A stretch of 64,000 bases of DNA from Litoreibacter ascidiaceicola (GCF_900129235.1 NZ_FQUV01000003.1:310001-374000), one strand, 5' to 3'. Counted from the stretch's first letter, positions 9,725-18,931 are shown. Numbers and translations: made by a program. The notes: generated from the sequence alone by a model not told the origin.

Positions 9725-10651
9725 ATGCCTGCAATCGTATCCGCCAATGACGTCACGAAGATTTACGAGGGCGGCTTTGAAGCCCTGAAAGGCGTGTCTT
9801 TGGATATTGAGCAAGGCGAGATCCTCGCGTTGCTTGGCCCAAACGGGGCGGGCAAGACCACGTTGATCTCGGTCATTTGCGGGATGGTGAACGCGACCTC
9901 GGGCTCCATTAGCGTTGGCGGCCATGATATCGTGGACGACTTCCGTGGCGCACGGAGCTTGATCGGACTGGTGCCGCAAGAGCTGTCACTGGAGCCGTTC
10001 GAGAAAGTCATCAACTCGGTCAGGTTCTCGCGCGGGCTGTTCGGCAAGCCACGCAACGACGCTTATGTGGAGCGCATTTTGCGCCAATTGTCGCTTTGGG
10101 ACAAAAAGGACGCCCGCGTCAAAGAGCTGTCGGGCGGGATGAAGCGGCGCGTGTTGATTGCCAAAGCGCTGAGCCACGAGCCACGGGTTTTGTTTCTGGA
10201 CGAGCCGACCGCCGGTGTGGATGTCGAGTTGCGCAAGGACATGTGGGAGATCGTGCGCGGGCTGCGTGAAGACGGCGTGACGATCATTCTGACGACCCAT
10301 TACATCGAAGAAGCAGAAGCCATTGCCGACAGGGTTGGCGTGATTAATGACGGCAAGATCCTGTTGGTGAAGGACAAGGCTGAATTGATGGCGCAGATGG
10401 GCCGCAAGCAATTGTGCATCGAATTGCAGGAGCCGATTGCTGAAATTCCTGCCGGTTTATCCGCCTATGAACTGGTGCTCGGCACGGATGGGTGCAGCCT
10501 CGAATACGCTTATGACACGCGGGGCGAGCGGACGGGGATCACCGCGTTGCTGCGCGATCTGGCGGCGCAAGGGCTGGTGTTGAAAGACGTGTCGACCTCG
10601 CAATCCTCGCTTGAGGATATTTTCGTCGGACTGGTGGGGGATGCGGCATGA
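9725..10651 (+). CDS. ABC transporter ATP-binding protein (YadG-like)
   Basis: A 308-residue ATPase subunit of an ABC-2 type exporter. It has Walker [10 protein letters not shown] (about residues 39-47), the signature LSGGMKRR (about 136), Walker [11 protein letters not shown] (about 158) and the switch His in [10 protein letters not shown]. The C-terminal 90 residues form the extra domain common in drug and polysaccharide exporters. The permease start overlaps its stop as ATGA. The pair resembles E. coli YadG/YadH in order and size. The substrate cannot be told from sequence. Confidence 0.9.
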   Translation: MPAIVSANDVTKIYEGGFEALKGVSLDIEQGEILALLGPNGAGKTTLISVICGMVNATSGSISVGGHDIVDDFRGARSLIGLVPQELSLEPFEKVINSVRFSRGLFGKPRNDAYVERILRQLSLWDKKDARVKELSGGMKRRVLIAKALSHEPRVLFLDEPTAGVDVELRKDMWEIVRGLREDGVTIILTTHYIEEAEAIADRVGVINDGKILLVKDKAELMAQMGRKQLCIELQEPIAEIPAGLSAYELVLGTDGCSLEYAYDTRGERTGITALLRDLAAQGLVLKDVSTSQSSLEDIFVGLVGDAA

Positions 10652-11409
10652 ATTTGACAGCTATCAAAGCGATCTTCGTATTCGAGATGACGCGCTTTTT
10701 CCGCACGTTGTTGCAGAGCTTCATCTCTCCGGTGTTATCGACCTCGCTATATTTCGTGGTCTTCGGGGCGGCCATCGGGTCACGTATCGACACGGTTGAA
10801 GGGGTCAGCTACGGGGCGTTTATTGTGCCGGGGCTGATCATGCTGTCGGTGATGACACAGAGTACGGCGAATGCCAGCTTCGGGATATACTTCCCCAAGT
10901 TTATTGGCACCATTTACGAGCTGCTGTCCGCGCCGGTATCCTTTGTAGAGATCATGATCGGCTATGTGGGGGCGGCGGCGTCCAAGGCGTTGCTGGTGGG
11001 GTTGATAATTCTGGGGACGGCGTTCGTGTTCGTAGACCTCGAAATCGCGCACCCCGTGGCGATGATCGCGTTTCTTGTGATGACCTGCTTCAGCTTTTCC
11101 TTGCTGGGGTTCATCATTGGCATTTGGGCCAAGAATTTCGAGCAGCTGCAACTGATTCCGTTGCTGGTGATTACCCCGTTGGTATTTCTCGGGGGGTCGT
11201 TCTACTCGATCTCGATGCTGCCACCCCTGTGGCAGACGATCACCATGTTCAACCCTGTGGTCTACCTGATTTCAGGGTTCCGCTGGGCGTTTTTCGGAGA
11301 GGCAGAGGTGTCCATCGGGTTAAGCTTGTTCGCCATTGCGTTGTTCACGGCTGTCTGCATCGCGGTCATCGGATGGATATTCAAAACCGGATACCGGTTG
11401 AAAACCTGA
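10648..11409 (+). CDS. ABC-2 type transporter permease (YadH-like)
   Basis: A 253-residue inner-membrane permease with six predicted helices and the usual ABC-2 layout. An amphipathic N-terminus ([19 protein letters not shown]) leads into the first helix, and the [15 protein letters not shown] region forms the coupling segment. It is translationally coupled to the ATP-binding subunit by an ATGA overlap and should form the export channel as a dimer. About 210 bases without a gene follow. Confidence 0.9.
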   Translation: MNLTAIKAIFVFEMTRFFRTLLQSFISPVLSTSLYFVVFGAAIGSRIDTVEGVSYGAFIVPGLIMLSVMTQSTANASFGIYFPKFIGTIYELLSAPVSFVEIMIGYVGAAASKALLVGLIILGTAFVFVDLEIAHPVAMIAFLVMTCFSFSLLGFIIGIWAKNFEQLQLIPLLVITPLVFLGGSFYSISMLPPLWQTITMFNPVVYLISGFRWAFFGEAEVSIGLSLFAIALFTAVCIAVIGWIFKTGYRLKT

Positions 11410-11623
11410 GTTGCACGAGGTGTTCGCCCAACCTGGGTAACAGCTGGGTTTTCTATGAAAATATCGATTTTTCGGAGTTTTCCTCACGTCATTTCGGCCC
11501 TGCCAGAAACGGCTGTAAAGGATTTGTTAACTATTTGGGCGCAATCTTTACGAAGCAATAACGGATCTTAGCCGATTTTAACCAGTTTGATTTTTGTACC
11601 CTTTCGATAGATTGAGGCCCCCA

Positions 11624-12307
11624 ATGTCTACGGCAAAATCCCTTGGCTTGATGTCGAGTGACAGCGTTACCATTGCGCTAACAAAATACTGTGATACGAC
11701 CTATCGGGTCCGGTCCATCCAGTTGATTTCAGGTGGAATGCACAGCAGCTTTTTCTTCGACACGAGCCGGACGATCGAAAGCGTTCTCGTATCCGAGTTC
11801 GCGGACCGGTTTCTTGCCGTATTGAACACTCAGGAAATTGGAAGCGAGCCAATAACCCTACCGAATTTCGAGGTATTCCTTCCGGGGGTTGGCGTGTCCG
11901 GCCTACGCATCGACCCTGCGCGCGGGGTTGATGAGCCGGGAAGTGTGAGGCTTAGTTTCGACCGGCATGTCGGGGACATGAACAGAGTGATTTGTTTCCT
12001 GCCGTCTGCCGAGGTGCCGCCCGCCACAGTGAGGGAGCGCATTGCGGTCGAAGTTCTGAGCGATATCGTCTCCCCGATATTTGACCTGATTTCGCTTTCC
12101 GAGCCGTCGTCCCGCGATATTCTGAAAAGCCATAGCGATGTGATCGAAGCACGTCTGAAGCGCTTGGCGGATCAACAAGAAGAACTCAGCTTCTATACCG
12201 GAATGCTGAAGCGCTATGTGGCGGGTTGCCAGCAGGATTCGATTGAATTGAAGGGGGATGACGCCGGCGACCTATTGGCCTTAAAGAAACGCCGCACCGC
12301 GAGTTAG
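11624..12307 (+). CDS. Unknown soluble protein
   Basis: A 227-residue protein with no signal peptide or membrane segment and no family I recognise. The ATG at 11624 is preferred over a TTG at 11594; a TGAGG ribosome site lies nine bases upstream. The N-terminal two thirds look like alternating strands ([25 protein letters not shown]), followed by a helix-rich, charged C-terminus ([16 protein letters not shown]). It stands alone between an ABC exporter and the convergent truA, whose stop it overlaps by four bases. Confidence 0.6.
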   Translation: MSTAKSLGLMSSDSVTIALTKYCDTTYRVRSIQLISGGMHSSFFFDTSRTIESVLVSEFADRFLAVLNTQEIGSEPITLPNFEVFLPGVGVSGLRIDPARGVDEPGSVRLSFDRHVGDMNRVICFLPSAEVPPATVRERIAVEVLSDIVSPIFDLISLSEPSSRDILKSHSDVIEARLKRLADQQEELSFYTGMLKRYVAGCQQDSIELKGDDAGDLLALKKRRTAS

Positions 12308-13095
12308 CTGCGGGGTGGTTGGGCTGAAAGTGTGAAGGGATCGGTTGGATAGCCGACACCTGCCAAATACAGACCGCTCGCCGGACAAACCGGCCCGCAG
12401 GCTGCGCGGTCAACAGCTTCCAGTGCATGCTTCATCTGGATCGGCTCCCAAGAGCCGCAGCCGACACGTTCCAGCGAGCCGACAAAACCGCGCACCTGAT
12501 TGTGCAAGAAGCTGCGGGCGCGGATAGAGAAGCGGTATTCGGCGCCGTAGGGGATGGCGATTTCCTCAATGGTGAGTTCGTCTAGCGTTTTGACGGGCGA
12601 CAGCGCCTGACAGGTCGACGACCGGAAAGTGGTAAAGTCGTGCTGCCCGATAAGGTGCTGCGCGGCCTCACGCATGAGGGCGATGTCCAACGGGTAGTTG
12701 ACCTGCCAGACAAGGCCTTTGTCGTGCGTCGCGGGGGCGCGGCGGTAGAGCAGCCGGAACCAATAGCGCCGCTCGGTGGCGTCGAAGCGGGCGTGCCAGT
12801 CGTCGTGAACCTTCACGACCTCCAGAATCGAAATCGGGTGCGGCTTCAGGTGGTAGTTCAGTGCCTCGTTCAGACGGAAGACTTCCCAGTCGCGGGTCAT
12901 GTCAGCATGGGCGACCTGCGCCAATCCGTGCACGCCTGTATCCGTGCGCCCTGCGGCGGCAATCTTTTCGAAATCGGGCTGCAATTTGCGCAAGGCGTCT
13001 TCGATGGCCCCTTGCACGGTGGGTTGGCCATCCTGACGTTGCCAGCCATTGTAAGGCTGGCCGTTATATTCGATTTTGAGCGCGTAACGGGGCAT
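12304..13095 (-). CDS. truA: tRNA pseudouridine synthase A
   Basis: A 263-residue enzyme that makes pseudouridine at positions 38-40 of the tRNA anticodon arm. The catalytic aspartate is in [11 protein letters not shown] (about residue 54), and the N-terminus ([18 protein letters not shown]) and the [10 protein letters not shown] segment are typical. Length is normal for the family. It is divergent from the ycjX-like gene, with a 94-base gap that carries an imperfect dyad. Confidence 0.95.
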   Translation of the reverse strand: MPRYALKIEYNGQPYNGWQRQDGQPTVQGAIEDALRKLQPDFEKIAAAGRTDTGVHGLAQVAHADMTRDWEVFRLNEALNYHLKPHPISILEVVKVHDDWHARFDATERRYWFRLLYRRAPATHDKGLVWQVNYPLDIALMREAAQHLIGQHDFTTFRSSTCQALSPVKTLDELTIEEIAIPYGAEYRFSIRARSFLHNQVRGFVGSLERVGCGSWEPIQMKHALEAVDRAACGPVCPASGLYLAGVGYPTDPFTLSAQPPRS

Positions 13096-13189
13096 GGCCG
13101 ACAGGTATCCTGACTGCGTCGCGGTGCCAAGGGCCTACACATAGCGCATTGCGCGCCCTATGTAGGGATCAACAACCCGAGGGGCAGAC

Positions 13190-14593
13190 TTGATACTTTA
13201 CGATATTGTTGACGGCATAGGCCGCACGGTGGAAGGCGCGACGCAGTCTGTGACGGGGGTGTTCGAACCCACGATCCGGCTGGGCGTGACGGGGTTGAGC
13301 CGCGCGGGTAAGACCGTGTTTATCACCTCGCTGATCGCGAACCTAATGGACCGCGCCCGCATGGGACAGCTTCGGGCGGCGGCAGATGGCGGCATCCAGA
13401 CCGCGTATCTGCACCCGCAACCGGATGACACGATCCCGCGGTTTGACTTCGAGACGCATCTCGCCGCGCTGACGGGGGCTGATCCGCATTGGCCTGTGTC
13501 GACTCGCTCGATTTCTGAGTTGCGCCTGTCGATGCGCGTGCAGCCGACGGGGCTTATGGGCATGGTGTCCGGTCCGCGCACGGTGCATCTGGATATCGTG
13601 GACTACCCCGGCGAATGGCTGCTGGATTTGGGCCTGATGGAAAAGAGCTATGCGCAGTGGTCGGAAGAGGCTTTGACCCGCGCCGACGGGCGCGACGCAG
13701 GTGCGGCTTTTGTGGCTTTGGCGCGTTCTACCGATGGCGGTGTGAAGCTGGACGAGCCGCAGGCGAAGCGGTTTGCCGAAGCTTATACTGCCTATTTGAA
13801 GGCCATTCGGGAAGCTGGGTATTCGGATTACACCCCGGGGCGATTCCTGTTGCCGGGTGATTTGGAAGGCTCTCCGGTTTTGACATTTGCGCCGATGCCT
13901 GTGCCGCAGGTCTCGAAGCGCGGATCGCTGTACCGCGAGTTCGAGCGGCGGTTCGAGGCGTATAAATCCAAAGTCGTGAAGCCGTTTTTCCGCGACCACT
14001 TCTCGCGGATTGACCGTCAGGTGGTGCTGGTCGACGCTCTAGGCGCGATCCATTCGGGGCCGCAGGCTGTGGATGATCTGCGCAACGCGATGGCGGATAT
14101 TCTGGGCGCGTTCCGGCCCGGTGCCAATGCGTGGCTGTCTCAATTGTTATTTGGCAAGCGGGTTGAGAAAATCCTGTTCGCGGCGACCAAAGCAGACCAT
14201 TTGCACCACTCACAACACGGTCGGTTGACGGCGATCATGGAAGCGCTGTTGCGCGAGGCGCGGGACCGCGCGGATTTCGCAGGGGCCAAGACACAAGCGA
14301 TGTCGATTGCCGCGCTCAGGGCAACGACGGAGGACCATTTGCAAGGTCTGGATGTGGTCCGCGGGCGTTTGGTGAATACGGGCAAGCAGGCGGCGTTCTA
14401 TCCCGGAGAGTTGCCGTCGGACCCTGCCAAGATAATCGGAGCTGCGCGCGATGGGGCGCAAGGCTGGCTCGACGGGGAATACTCGGTGATGAATTTTGCC
14501 CCTGCAAAATTGAATTTGGCCCCGGGTGAAGGGCCGCCGCATATCCGGTTGGACCGCGCCGCAGAATTCCTGATTGGAGACCGTTTGAGATGA
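13190..14593 (+). CDS. YcjX-like P-loop protein (DUF463)
   Basis: A 467-residue predicted GTP/ATP-binding protein of the YcjX family. The P-loop GLSRAGKT is at about residues 35-42, and a VDYPGEWLLDL segment (about 133) fits a switch II-like motif. A TTG start at 13190 is supported by GAGGGG eight bases upstream. In E. coli ycjX and ycjF belong to the phage-shock regulon. Here the same two-gene pair is present without a visible pspA nearby. The next gene overlaps as ATGA. Confidence 0.85.
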   Translation: MILYDIVDGIGRTVEGATQSVTGVFEPTIRLGVTGLSRAGKTVFITSLIANLMDRARMGQLRAAADGGIQTAYLHPQPDDTIPRFDFETHLAALTGADPHWPVSTRSISELRLSMRVQPTGLMGMVSGPRTVHLDIVDYPGEWLLDLGLMEKSYAQWSEEALTRADGRDAGAAFVALARSTDGGVKLDEPQAKRFAEAYTAYLKAIREAGYSDYTPGRFLLPGDLEGSPVLTFAPMPVPQVSKRGSLYREFERRFEAYKSKVVKPFFRDHFSRIDRQVVLVDALGAIHSGPQAVDDLRNAMADILGAFRPGANAWLSQLLFGKRVEKILFAATKADHLHHSQHGRLTAIMEALLREARDRADFAGAKTQAMSIAALRATTEDHLQGLDVVRGRLVNTGKQAAFYPGELPSDPAKIIGAARDGAQGWLDGEYSVMNFAPAKLNLAPGEGPPHIRLDRAAEFLIGDRLR

Positions 14594-15573
14594 GCAAACG
14601 CCCCGTATTGATCGAGTTGGACGAGCCTGCCGAGATCACCCCCGCGACAGCACCGGTGATTGCCGACGAGATACCGCAAGGGCGCGCTATGCAGTCCGTC
14701 GCGGCCTTGGCGGCGCGCAGGCCGTCACGTTTGGCGAAGTTCTTCTGGTCGGCGCTGGTGGCGTTGGTGAGCTTTGTGGCAAGCGTTGCGGCTTGGGACT
14801 TTGTCACCGGATTGATCGAACGCAGCCCTGTTCTTGGCGCGATTGCGCTTGGCCTGACGGGGCTGTTCGTCTTTTCGTTGTTGTTGATCGCGGGCAAGGA
14901 ATGGCTGGCCATCGGTCGATTGAAAAAGATCGACGGACTGCGCAAGGACGCGGAGGCGGCGTTGGCGACAGGCGATCTGAAGGCCTCCCGCGCGGTGTCC
15001 AGGCGGCTTTTGACGCTGTATGCTAACCGTCCCGAGTTGGAAGCGGGCCGCGCCGCGGTGAACGCGCGCAATGGGGATGGGTTCGACGCGGATGCAGTGT
15101 TGGGCGAGGCGGAGACGCAATTGCTGGCCCCGTTGGACGCCTTGGCGCGTTTGGAGGTCGAGGCCGCAGCGCGGCAAGTGGCCACGGTTACGGCAATCGT
15201 CCCGCTGGCGCTGGCCGATCTGGTGGCGGCTTTGACGTCTAACCTGCGGATGATCCGGCGGATTGCGGAGATTTATGGCGGGCGCTCTGGCACGCTGGGA
15301 AGCTGGCGGCTGACGCGCGCCGTGCTGACGCATCTGGTGGCTACGGGAGCCGTGGCTGTGGGCGACGATCTGATCGGCTCCATCGCAGGCGGGGGGGTGT
15401 TGTCGAAACTGTCACGCCGCTTTGGCGAGGGTGTGATCAACGGCGCGTTGACGGCGCGCGTCGGGGTTGCCGCTATGGATGTGTGCCGCCCGCTGCCTTA
15501 TTCCACACAAGATCGCCCGTCGGTAACAGGACTGGTGCGCCGCGCGTTGACGGGACTTTTCCCGACGGGTTAG
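14590..15573 (+). CDS. YcjF-like membrane protein (TIGR01620, DUF697)
   Basis: A 327-residue inner-membrane protein with two membrane segments (about residues 46-70 and 78-102) followed by the soluble DUF697 domain, which contains a further hydrophobic stretch. Family members sit downstream of ycjX and are thought to be stress-linked. Start and upstream stop overlap as ATGA, so the two are translationally coupled. Its stop shares four bases with the convergent monooxygenase gene. Confidence 0.85.
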   Translation: MSKRPVLIELDEPAEITPATAPVIADEIPQGRAMQSVAALAARRPSRLAKFFWSALVALVSFVASVAAWDFVTGLIERSPVLGAIALGLTGLFVFSLLLIAGKEWLAIGRLKKIDGLRKDAEAALATGDLKASRAVSRRLLTLYANRPELEAGRAAVNARNGDGFDADAVLGEAETQLLAPLDALARLEVEAAARQVATVTAIVPLALADLVAALTSNLRMIRRIAEIYGGRSGTLGSWRLTRAVLTHLVATGAVAVGDDLIGSIAGGGVLSKLSRRFGEGVINGALTARVGVAAMDVCRPLPYSTQDRPSVTGLVRRALTGLFPTG

Positions 15574-16751
15574 TCGCGCGGGGTGAGTGATGCCATGGGC
15601 GGAATCATGTCGCCGCGCACGAGGCGGGTCAGCACGCGCGGAACTGGACCAAACTGGCTGACGGGAAACAGCAGATGATCGCGAAACGCGGGCAGGATGC
15701 GGCTGTCTGACTGATATTGCGGCGTGAAGGCCCATGACATCGCCTGATAAATACGAACATGCCAGCGCCGCGCCATCGCGTAGGCGGGCAGGGCGTCTTG
15801 TAGCGGATGCTGCGCGATGGCCTTCGCCAACGCCGAAGCGTCAAGCATTGCCATATTCGCCCCTTGGCCCAGTTGCGGGGACGCCTTGTGCGCGGCGTCG
15901 CCGATGATGGCGAGGTTGTCGGCATAGGGTTTGCGCAAGGTGCCATGGGCGTAGCGGGCCATGGTCATTTGCTCGTGGCTGGTGATCTGTTCGAAGATCG
16001 GAGCCGCTTGGGGCCAGAGCTGCGCGACCTTTGCCTGCCAATCCGAGAGAGGGGCTGCGCGCCATGCATCATGGGCGTCGCGCGGCATAGACCAGAAAAC
16101 AGCCGCTTGCTGGATGTCGGAGCCGGGCAATGTGCCGGAGGGCATAATCCCGATCATCCGGTCGGCACGGCGATAGACTTGGGTAAGCTGATCTTGCGGC
16201 AGGCCGCATTCGCACCACGGAACGGTACCCCAGATCGCGCCATAGGGCAGTGGTTTTGCCTGAATGGGGGAGAGCGGCGAGGACGCGCCGGAACTGTCGA
16301 TCACCAGATCAAACGGGCCTTGGGGATCGTTGGAGCGGAAGTGGAGGTGACGGTCCTTCAGCGCTGTGACTTCGTGGGACGGTTTGATGGTGACCCCGAC
16401 TATGAGCGCCGACTGCAAGATGGCGTCAAACAGCGCGGCGCGATGGATCGCAAGACCGACATGGAGACCGTTCGGGTCGTGGTCATAAGTAACATCAAGG
16501 ACGCGGCGTCCGCTGTCTGCCTCATGCCCGAGCATCCGGCGCACTGCATTGCCCTTGGCGCGGGCGGCACCACCTGCGCCGATCTCGTCCAGCACAGCTT
16601 GGCCGACGGGCTGGATCACCAAGCCGGACCCCACAGGGCGGGGCGTGTCGAACTGGTCGAAGACGGTGATGGTATGGCCCTGACGGGCCAAAAGGGCGGC
16701 GGCGGTCAAGCCGCCAATCCCTGCACCAGCGATAGCGATATTGTAACTCAT
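15570..16751 (-). CDS. FAD-dependent monooxygenase (aromatic hydroxylase type)
   Basis: A 393-residue flavoprotein of the PHBH/UbiH fold. It has the FAD dinucleotide motif GAGIGG at residues 9-14 with the basic strand end VFDQF, and the second FAD motif IIGDAAHKASPQLGQG at about 280-295. NAD(P)H-driven hydroxylation of an aromatic ring is the family reaction; the substrate here is unknown. It lies 53 bases downstream of the truncated haemoglobin gene on the same strand, so co-transcription from the NsrR-controlled promoter is possible. Confidence 0.85.
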   Translation of the reverse strand: MSYNIAIAGAGIGGLTAAALLARQGHTITVFDQFDTPRPVGSGLVIQPVGQAVLDEIGAGGAARAKGNAVRRMLGHEADSGRRVLDVTYDHDPNGLHVGLAIHRAALFDAILQSALIVGVTIKPSHEVTALKDRHLHFRSNDPQGPFDLVIDSSGASSPLSPIQAKPLPYGAIWGTVPWCECGLPQDQLTQVYRRADRMIGIMPSGTLPGSDIQQAAVFWSMPRDAHDAWRAAPLSDWQAKVAQLWPQAAPIFEQITSHEQMTMARYAHGTLRKPYADNLAIIGDAAHKASPQLGQGANMAMLDASALAKAIAQHPLQDALPAYAMARRWHVRIYQAMSWAFTPQYQSDSRILPAFRDHLLFPVSQFGPVPRVLTRLVRGDMIPPMASLTPRD

Positions 16752-16804
16752 GCGGGTGAACTTAGGCGGTTAAGCCGCTGGCGTCATGGGCTAAATGACC
16801 GCAG

Positions 16805-17248
16805 TCAAAGGCTGGGTGGTGCCCCAACGGGTGCCCGTAAATCTTCGACGCCCATACGCAATCCACGGGCGATGCGGTGCGCGAGGGTCGAAAAGGCCAG
16901 TGCTGTCTGTGGTTGCAGCTCTGCGGCGAGGACCGTGTCGAACAGGGCCAGCCAATGGGGGAAGTGTTCGCCATGGACGTCGCGCGCGGCCATGTGCTTT
17001 TGCATCGGGTTCCCGTCATAGCTGCGCTCGTACAGGATGGCGTTGCGCCAGAAACTCGCGATCTTGGCCTCGTGGGCAGGCCAGCCGTCTTCGGGGACAT
17101 GTGCCGCAAAGACAGGGCCAAGCACGGAATCGGCCCGGACCTTTGCGTAGAATTTGGTGACCACTTGGTCGATCTGGTGAGGCGTGATGTCGAAACGGGG
17201 CGGCTGAGCGGTCAAAGAATGATCCATACGATTGGAAGCAGAATGCAT
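16805..17248 (-). CDS. Group III truncated haemoglobin
   Basis: A 147-residue globin of the 2-over-2 type. The family signature is visible: ITPHQIDQVVTKFYAKVR at the A/B helices, PVFAAHVPE, FWRNAILY, and the proximal-side HFPHWLALFD segment. Group III members are linked to nitric oxide or oxygen handling. The start is not certain: ATG at 17248 overlaps the upstream small gene by 37 bases, and an ATG at 17227 overlaps it by 16. Either way the genes are packed as an operon, divergent from nsrR. Confidence 0.88.
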   Translation of the reverse strand: MHSASNRMDHSLTAQPPRFDITPHQIDQVVTKFYAKVRADSVLGPVFAAHVPEDGWPAHEAKIASFWRNAILYERSYDGNPMQKHMAARDVHGEHFPHWLALFDTVLAAELQPQTALAFSTLAHRIARGLRMGVEDLRAPVGAPPSL

Positions 17249-17385
17249 AGGTACACCAGCATATTGAACATGGAGCGGATCAGGCCCGCATCATCAGTGG
17301 GTTGTATGCCGAAGAACTGGCAAATCTTGGTGCCCGGCCAAAGCAGGATTTCGGCGATCTTCTCGGCGGTGGTGGCTACGGACAT
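17212..17385 (-). CDS. 57-residue single-span membrane protein, unknown
   Basis: A short open frame: ATG at 17385, stop TGA at 17214-17212. The product has an amphipathic N-terminal half (AEKIAEILLWPGTKICQFFG) and one C-terminal hydrophobic segment (about residues 40-57, ending in WIIL), like a tail-anchored peptide. It is the first gene of the minus-strand operon facing nsrR and overlaps the globin gene. The residue pattern is protein-like and the position argues for a role in nitric oxide response. I know of no named family. Confidence 0.6.
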   Translation of the reverse strand: MSVATTAEKIAEILLWPGTKICQFFGIQPTDDAGLIRSMFNMLVYLCILLPIVWIIL

Positions 17386-17413
17386 CGGATGTTCCCTTTA
17401 ATGGGCATTTAAG

Positions 17414-17445
17414 ATGCGCAATATCTAACGCTTTTAATTGCGCAT
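17414..17445. promoter_or_regulatory. Candidate NsrR operator between nsrR and the globin operon
   Basis: A perfect 9-base inverted repeat, ATGCGCAAT (17414-17422) and ATTGCGCAT (17437-17445), sits in the 81-base gap between the divergent starts. A second short dyad, GCATT-N3-AATGC, overlaps it at 17442-17454. AT-rich dyads with AAGATGC-type halves are typical of NsrR sites, and AAGATGC occurs here at 17411. The site is placed to control both directions. Binding is inferred, not shown. Confidence 0.5.
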
Positions 17446-17466
17446 TACAAATGCTAATTATGTCGC

Positions 17467-17925
17467 ATGCAACTGGACAAGTTCACCGACTACGGGCTGC
17501 GCGCCTTGATCTACCTGCGATTGTGCGGTGCGCGCAGGGCGTCGGTCGCGGAAATTGCGGCGAGGTTCTCACTGTCGGAGCATCATCTCTCCAAAGTGGC
17601 GACGGCATTGGTAGCGGAAGGATTTGTGCACTCCACCCGTGGGCGCACTGGCGGTTTGAGTCTGGCAAAACCGGCGGGTGAAATTCGCGTCGGCGCGGTG
17701 GTACGCAGCCTGACGCGAAATCTATCTGTCGCGGAGTGTTTTGCGGGCAACGGGGCTTGCGCCATCACGCCAGCTTGCGGGCTGCGCGGGCCATTGGCCG
17801 AAGCGCAGGAGGCCTTCTTTACCGTGCTGGACGGCTACAGTCTTGAAGAAGTCAGCGGGCAGGGTGCTGCATTGACGCGATTGCTGGGCTTAGAGACCGC
17901 AAACACGCTGGACGAACCCGCCTAG
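17467..17925 (+). CDS. nsrR: Rrf2-family nitric oxide sensing repressor NsrR
   Basis: A 152-residue Rrf2-family regulator. The N-terminal winged helix (MQLDKFTDYGLRALIYL, then VAEIAARFSLSEHHLSKV) is followed by three cysteines at 91, 98 and 104, spaced C-X6-C-X5-C in CFAGNGACAITPAC, with GLRGPL after them. That arrangement is the NsrR-type iron-sulfur cluster site rather than the IscR one. NsrR represses nitric oxide detoxification genes until the cluster reacts with NO. The divergent truncated haemoglobin fits. Confidence 0.88.
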   Translation: MQLDKFTDYGLRALIYLRLCGARRASVAEIAARFSLSEHHLSKVATALVAEGFVHSTRGRTGGLSLAKPAGEIRVGAVVRSLTRNLSVAECFAGNGACAITPACGLRGPLAEAQEAFFTVLDGYSLEEVSGQGAALTRLLGLETANTLDEPA

Positions 17926-17990
17926 CGGGGGCGCACAAGCCTGACGGGCAGTCTGCCAAGTGATGCCCGCCGGAATTTTAAGAGTCGCGG

Positions 17991-18614
17991 TTACTCGAAG
18001 ACGCAGCGCAATGTCAGACGTCCATAATTGTCGGTCGTGGGCAATTGGCTGTTCACACAACTGCCCGAGATGCGAACGGGGCTGCTGCGTGGAACCGGTG
18101 TGGTCGCATCATAAGAGAACGTCTCCTCGAAGTCGCAGCCGGCCCCTGGCTCGAATGGCCAGCCGCATTGCGCGATCATGGCTTTCGCCCAGCGGATGCA
18201 CACACGGTCTACCGCCTCCACATCAAAACTTTGGATATTGCTGCGGCCCGCGATGGCGTTGCGGCTTCCGTTGATATTTTGCACGGAGGTGCCTCCGGGG
18301 CCTGCCGAGCGCAATTGCTGGATGCCTGCGCTACAGCTGGCTTGGGCATACCAGTTGATCTTCAACTCATCCGCCAGTGCAGAGGTGCCGGGATTGATGC
18401 GTTCGATCTCGGACGGAAAGGCTTGTCCGGCGACGGGGCGAATGGTCAGCGTGACATCAGCCCCTTCGCGAGGGGACTTGAGGAACAGGTAATCATTGGA
18501 GCCGCCCGAGACGGTCCCTAACTCTGTGTCGTTTGGAGAAAAGTGCTGTCCTGCAACCAATTGGCCTGTTGCGATCAAGGTGGTCAGACCTGCGAAAAGT
18601 ACTGTCTTAAACAT
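17991..18614 (-). CDS. Secreted cysteine-rich protein, unknown
   Basis: A 207-residue protein with a clear signal peptide (MFKTVLFAGLTTLIATGQLVAG). The ATG at 18614 is preceded by GGAGGT, which decides the start. The mature part has six cysteines (in SCSAG, VCIRW, QCGWP, GCDFE, SCVNS and RCVFE), consistent with disulfides in the periplasm or outside the cell. It contains SPREGADVTLTIRP and a short C-terminal strand motif ending RLTLRCVFE. No family is recognised. Confidence 0.65.
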   Translation of the reverse strand: MFKTVLFAGLTTLIATGQLVAGQHFSPNDTELGTVSGGSNDYLFLKSPREGADVTLTIRPVAGQAFPSEIERINPGTSALADELKINWYAQASCSAGIQQLRSAGPGGTSVQNINGSRNAIAGRSNIQSFDVEAVDRVCIRWAKAMIAQCGWPFEPGAGCDFEETFSYDATTPVPRSSPVRISGSCVNSQLPTTDNYGRLTLRCVFE

Positions 18615-18761
18615 AGTGACCTCCGGGTAGGTGAGGGGTGAAAAAGGGGTATTGGGGAGTGGTCTCACTTTAGCGGACCCCGCCAGATCAGCGTGTGAGA
18701 AACCCGTTCAAAAGACGTGAAGCCCGCGCGGACGGCGGTCACCTGCGCTGCAATAAGGCGA

Positions 18762-18862
18762 TGGACCAGCGCGCACAGCGGCGCTATAGAAAGCCCATGA
18801 CCTATCTTCGCGTCATTATTCGAATTATAACCCCGGCGCTCTGATCCAGATGAGACGCCGGG
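18762..18862 (+). promoter_or_regulatory. Possible ileS leader: promoter, Ile-rich leader peptide and hairpin
   Basis: The 317-base gap 18615-18931 holds a candidate promoter TGGACC (18762) - 17 bases - TATAGA (18785). A 15-codon frame follows at 18797-18844 encoding MTYLRVIIRIITPAL, with four Ile codons among five consecutive positions, one of them the rare ATA. Its end overlaps a GC-rich hairpin, CCCGGCG (18832-18838) with CGCCGGG (18856-18862). Predicted transcription starts at or beside the ATG. Ribosome stalling at Ile codons would block the hairpin. There is no U run after it, so the mechanism is uncertain. Confidence 0.4.
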
Positions 18863-18931
18863 CAAAGGTGTTTGAGATGCTCGCACCGACCCCACTCCGA
18901 TTTGCAAATTCGACGACAAAGGACGCCTGAC

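Noticed and set aside
17945..17969. Hairpin CGGGCA/TGCCCG between nsrR and the secreted protein gene as a terminator
   Set aside because: The stem is only six bases with a 13-base loop and no T run on either strand, so I do not call it.
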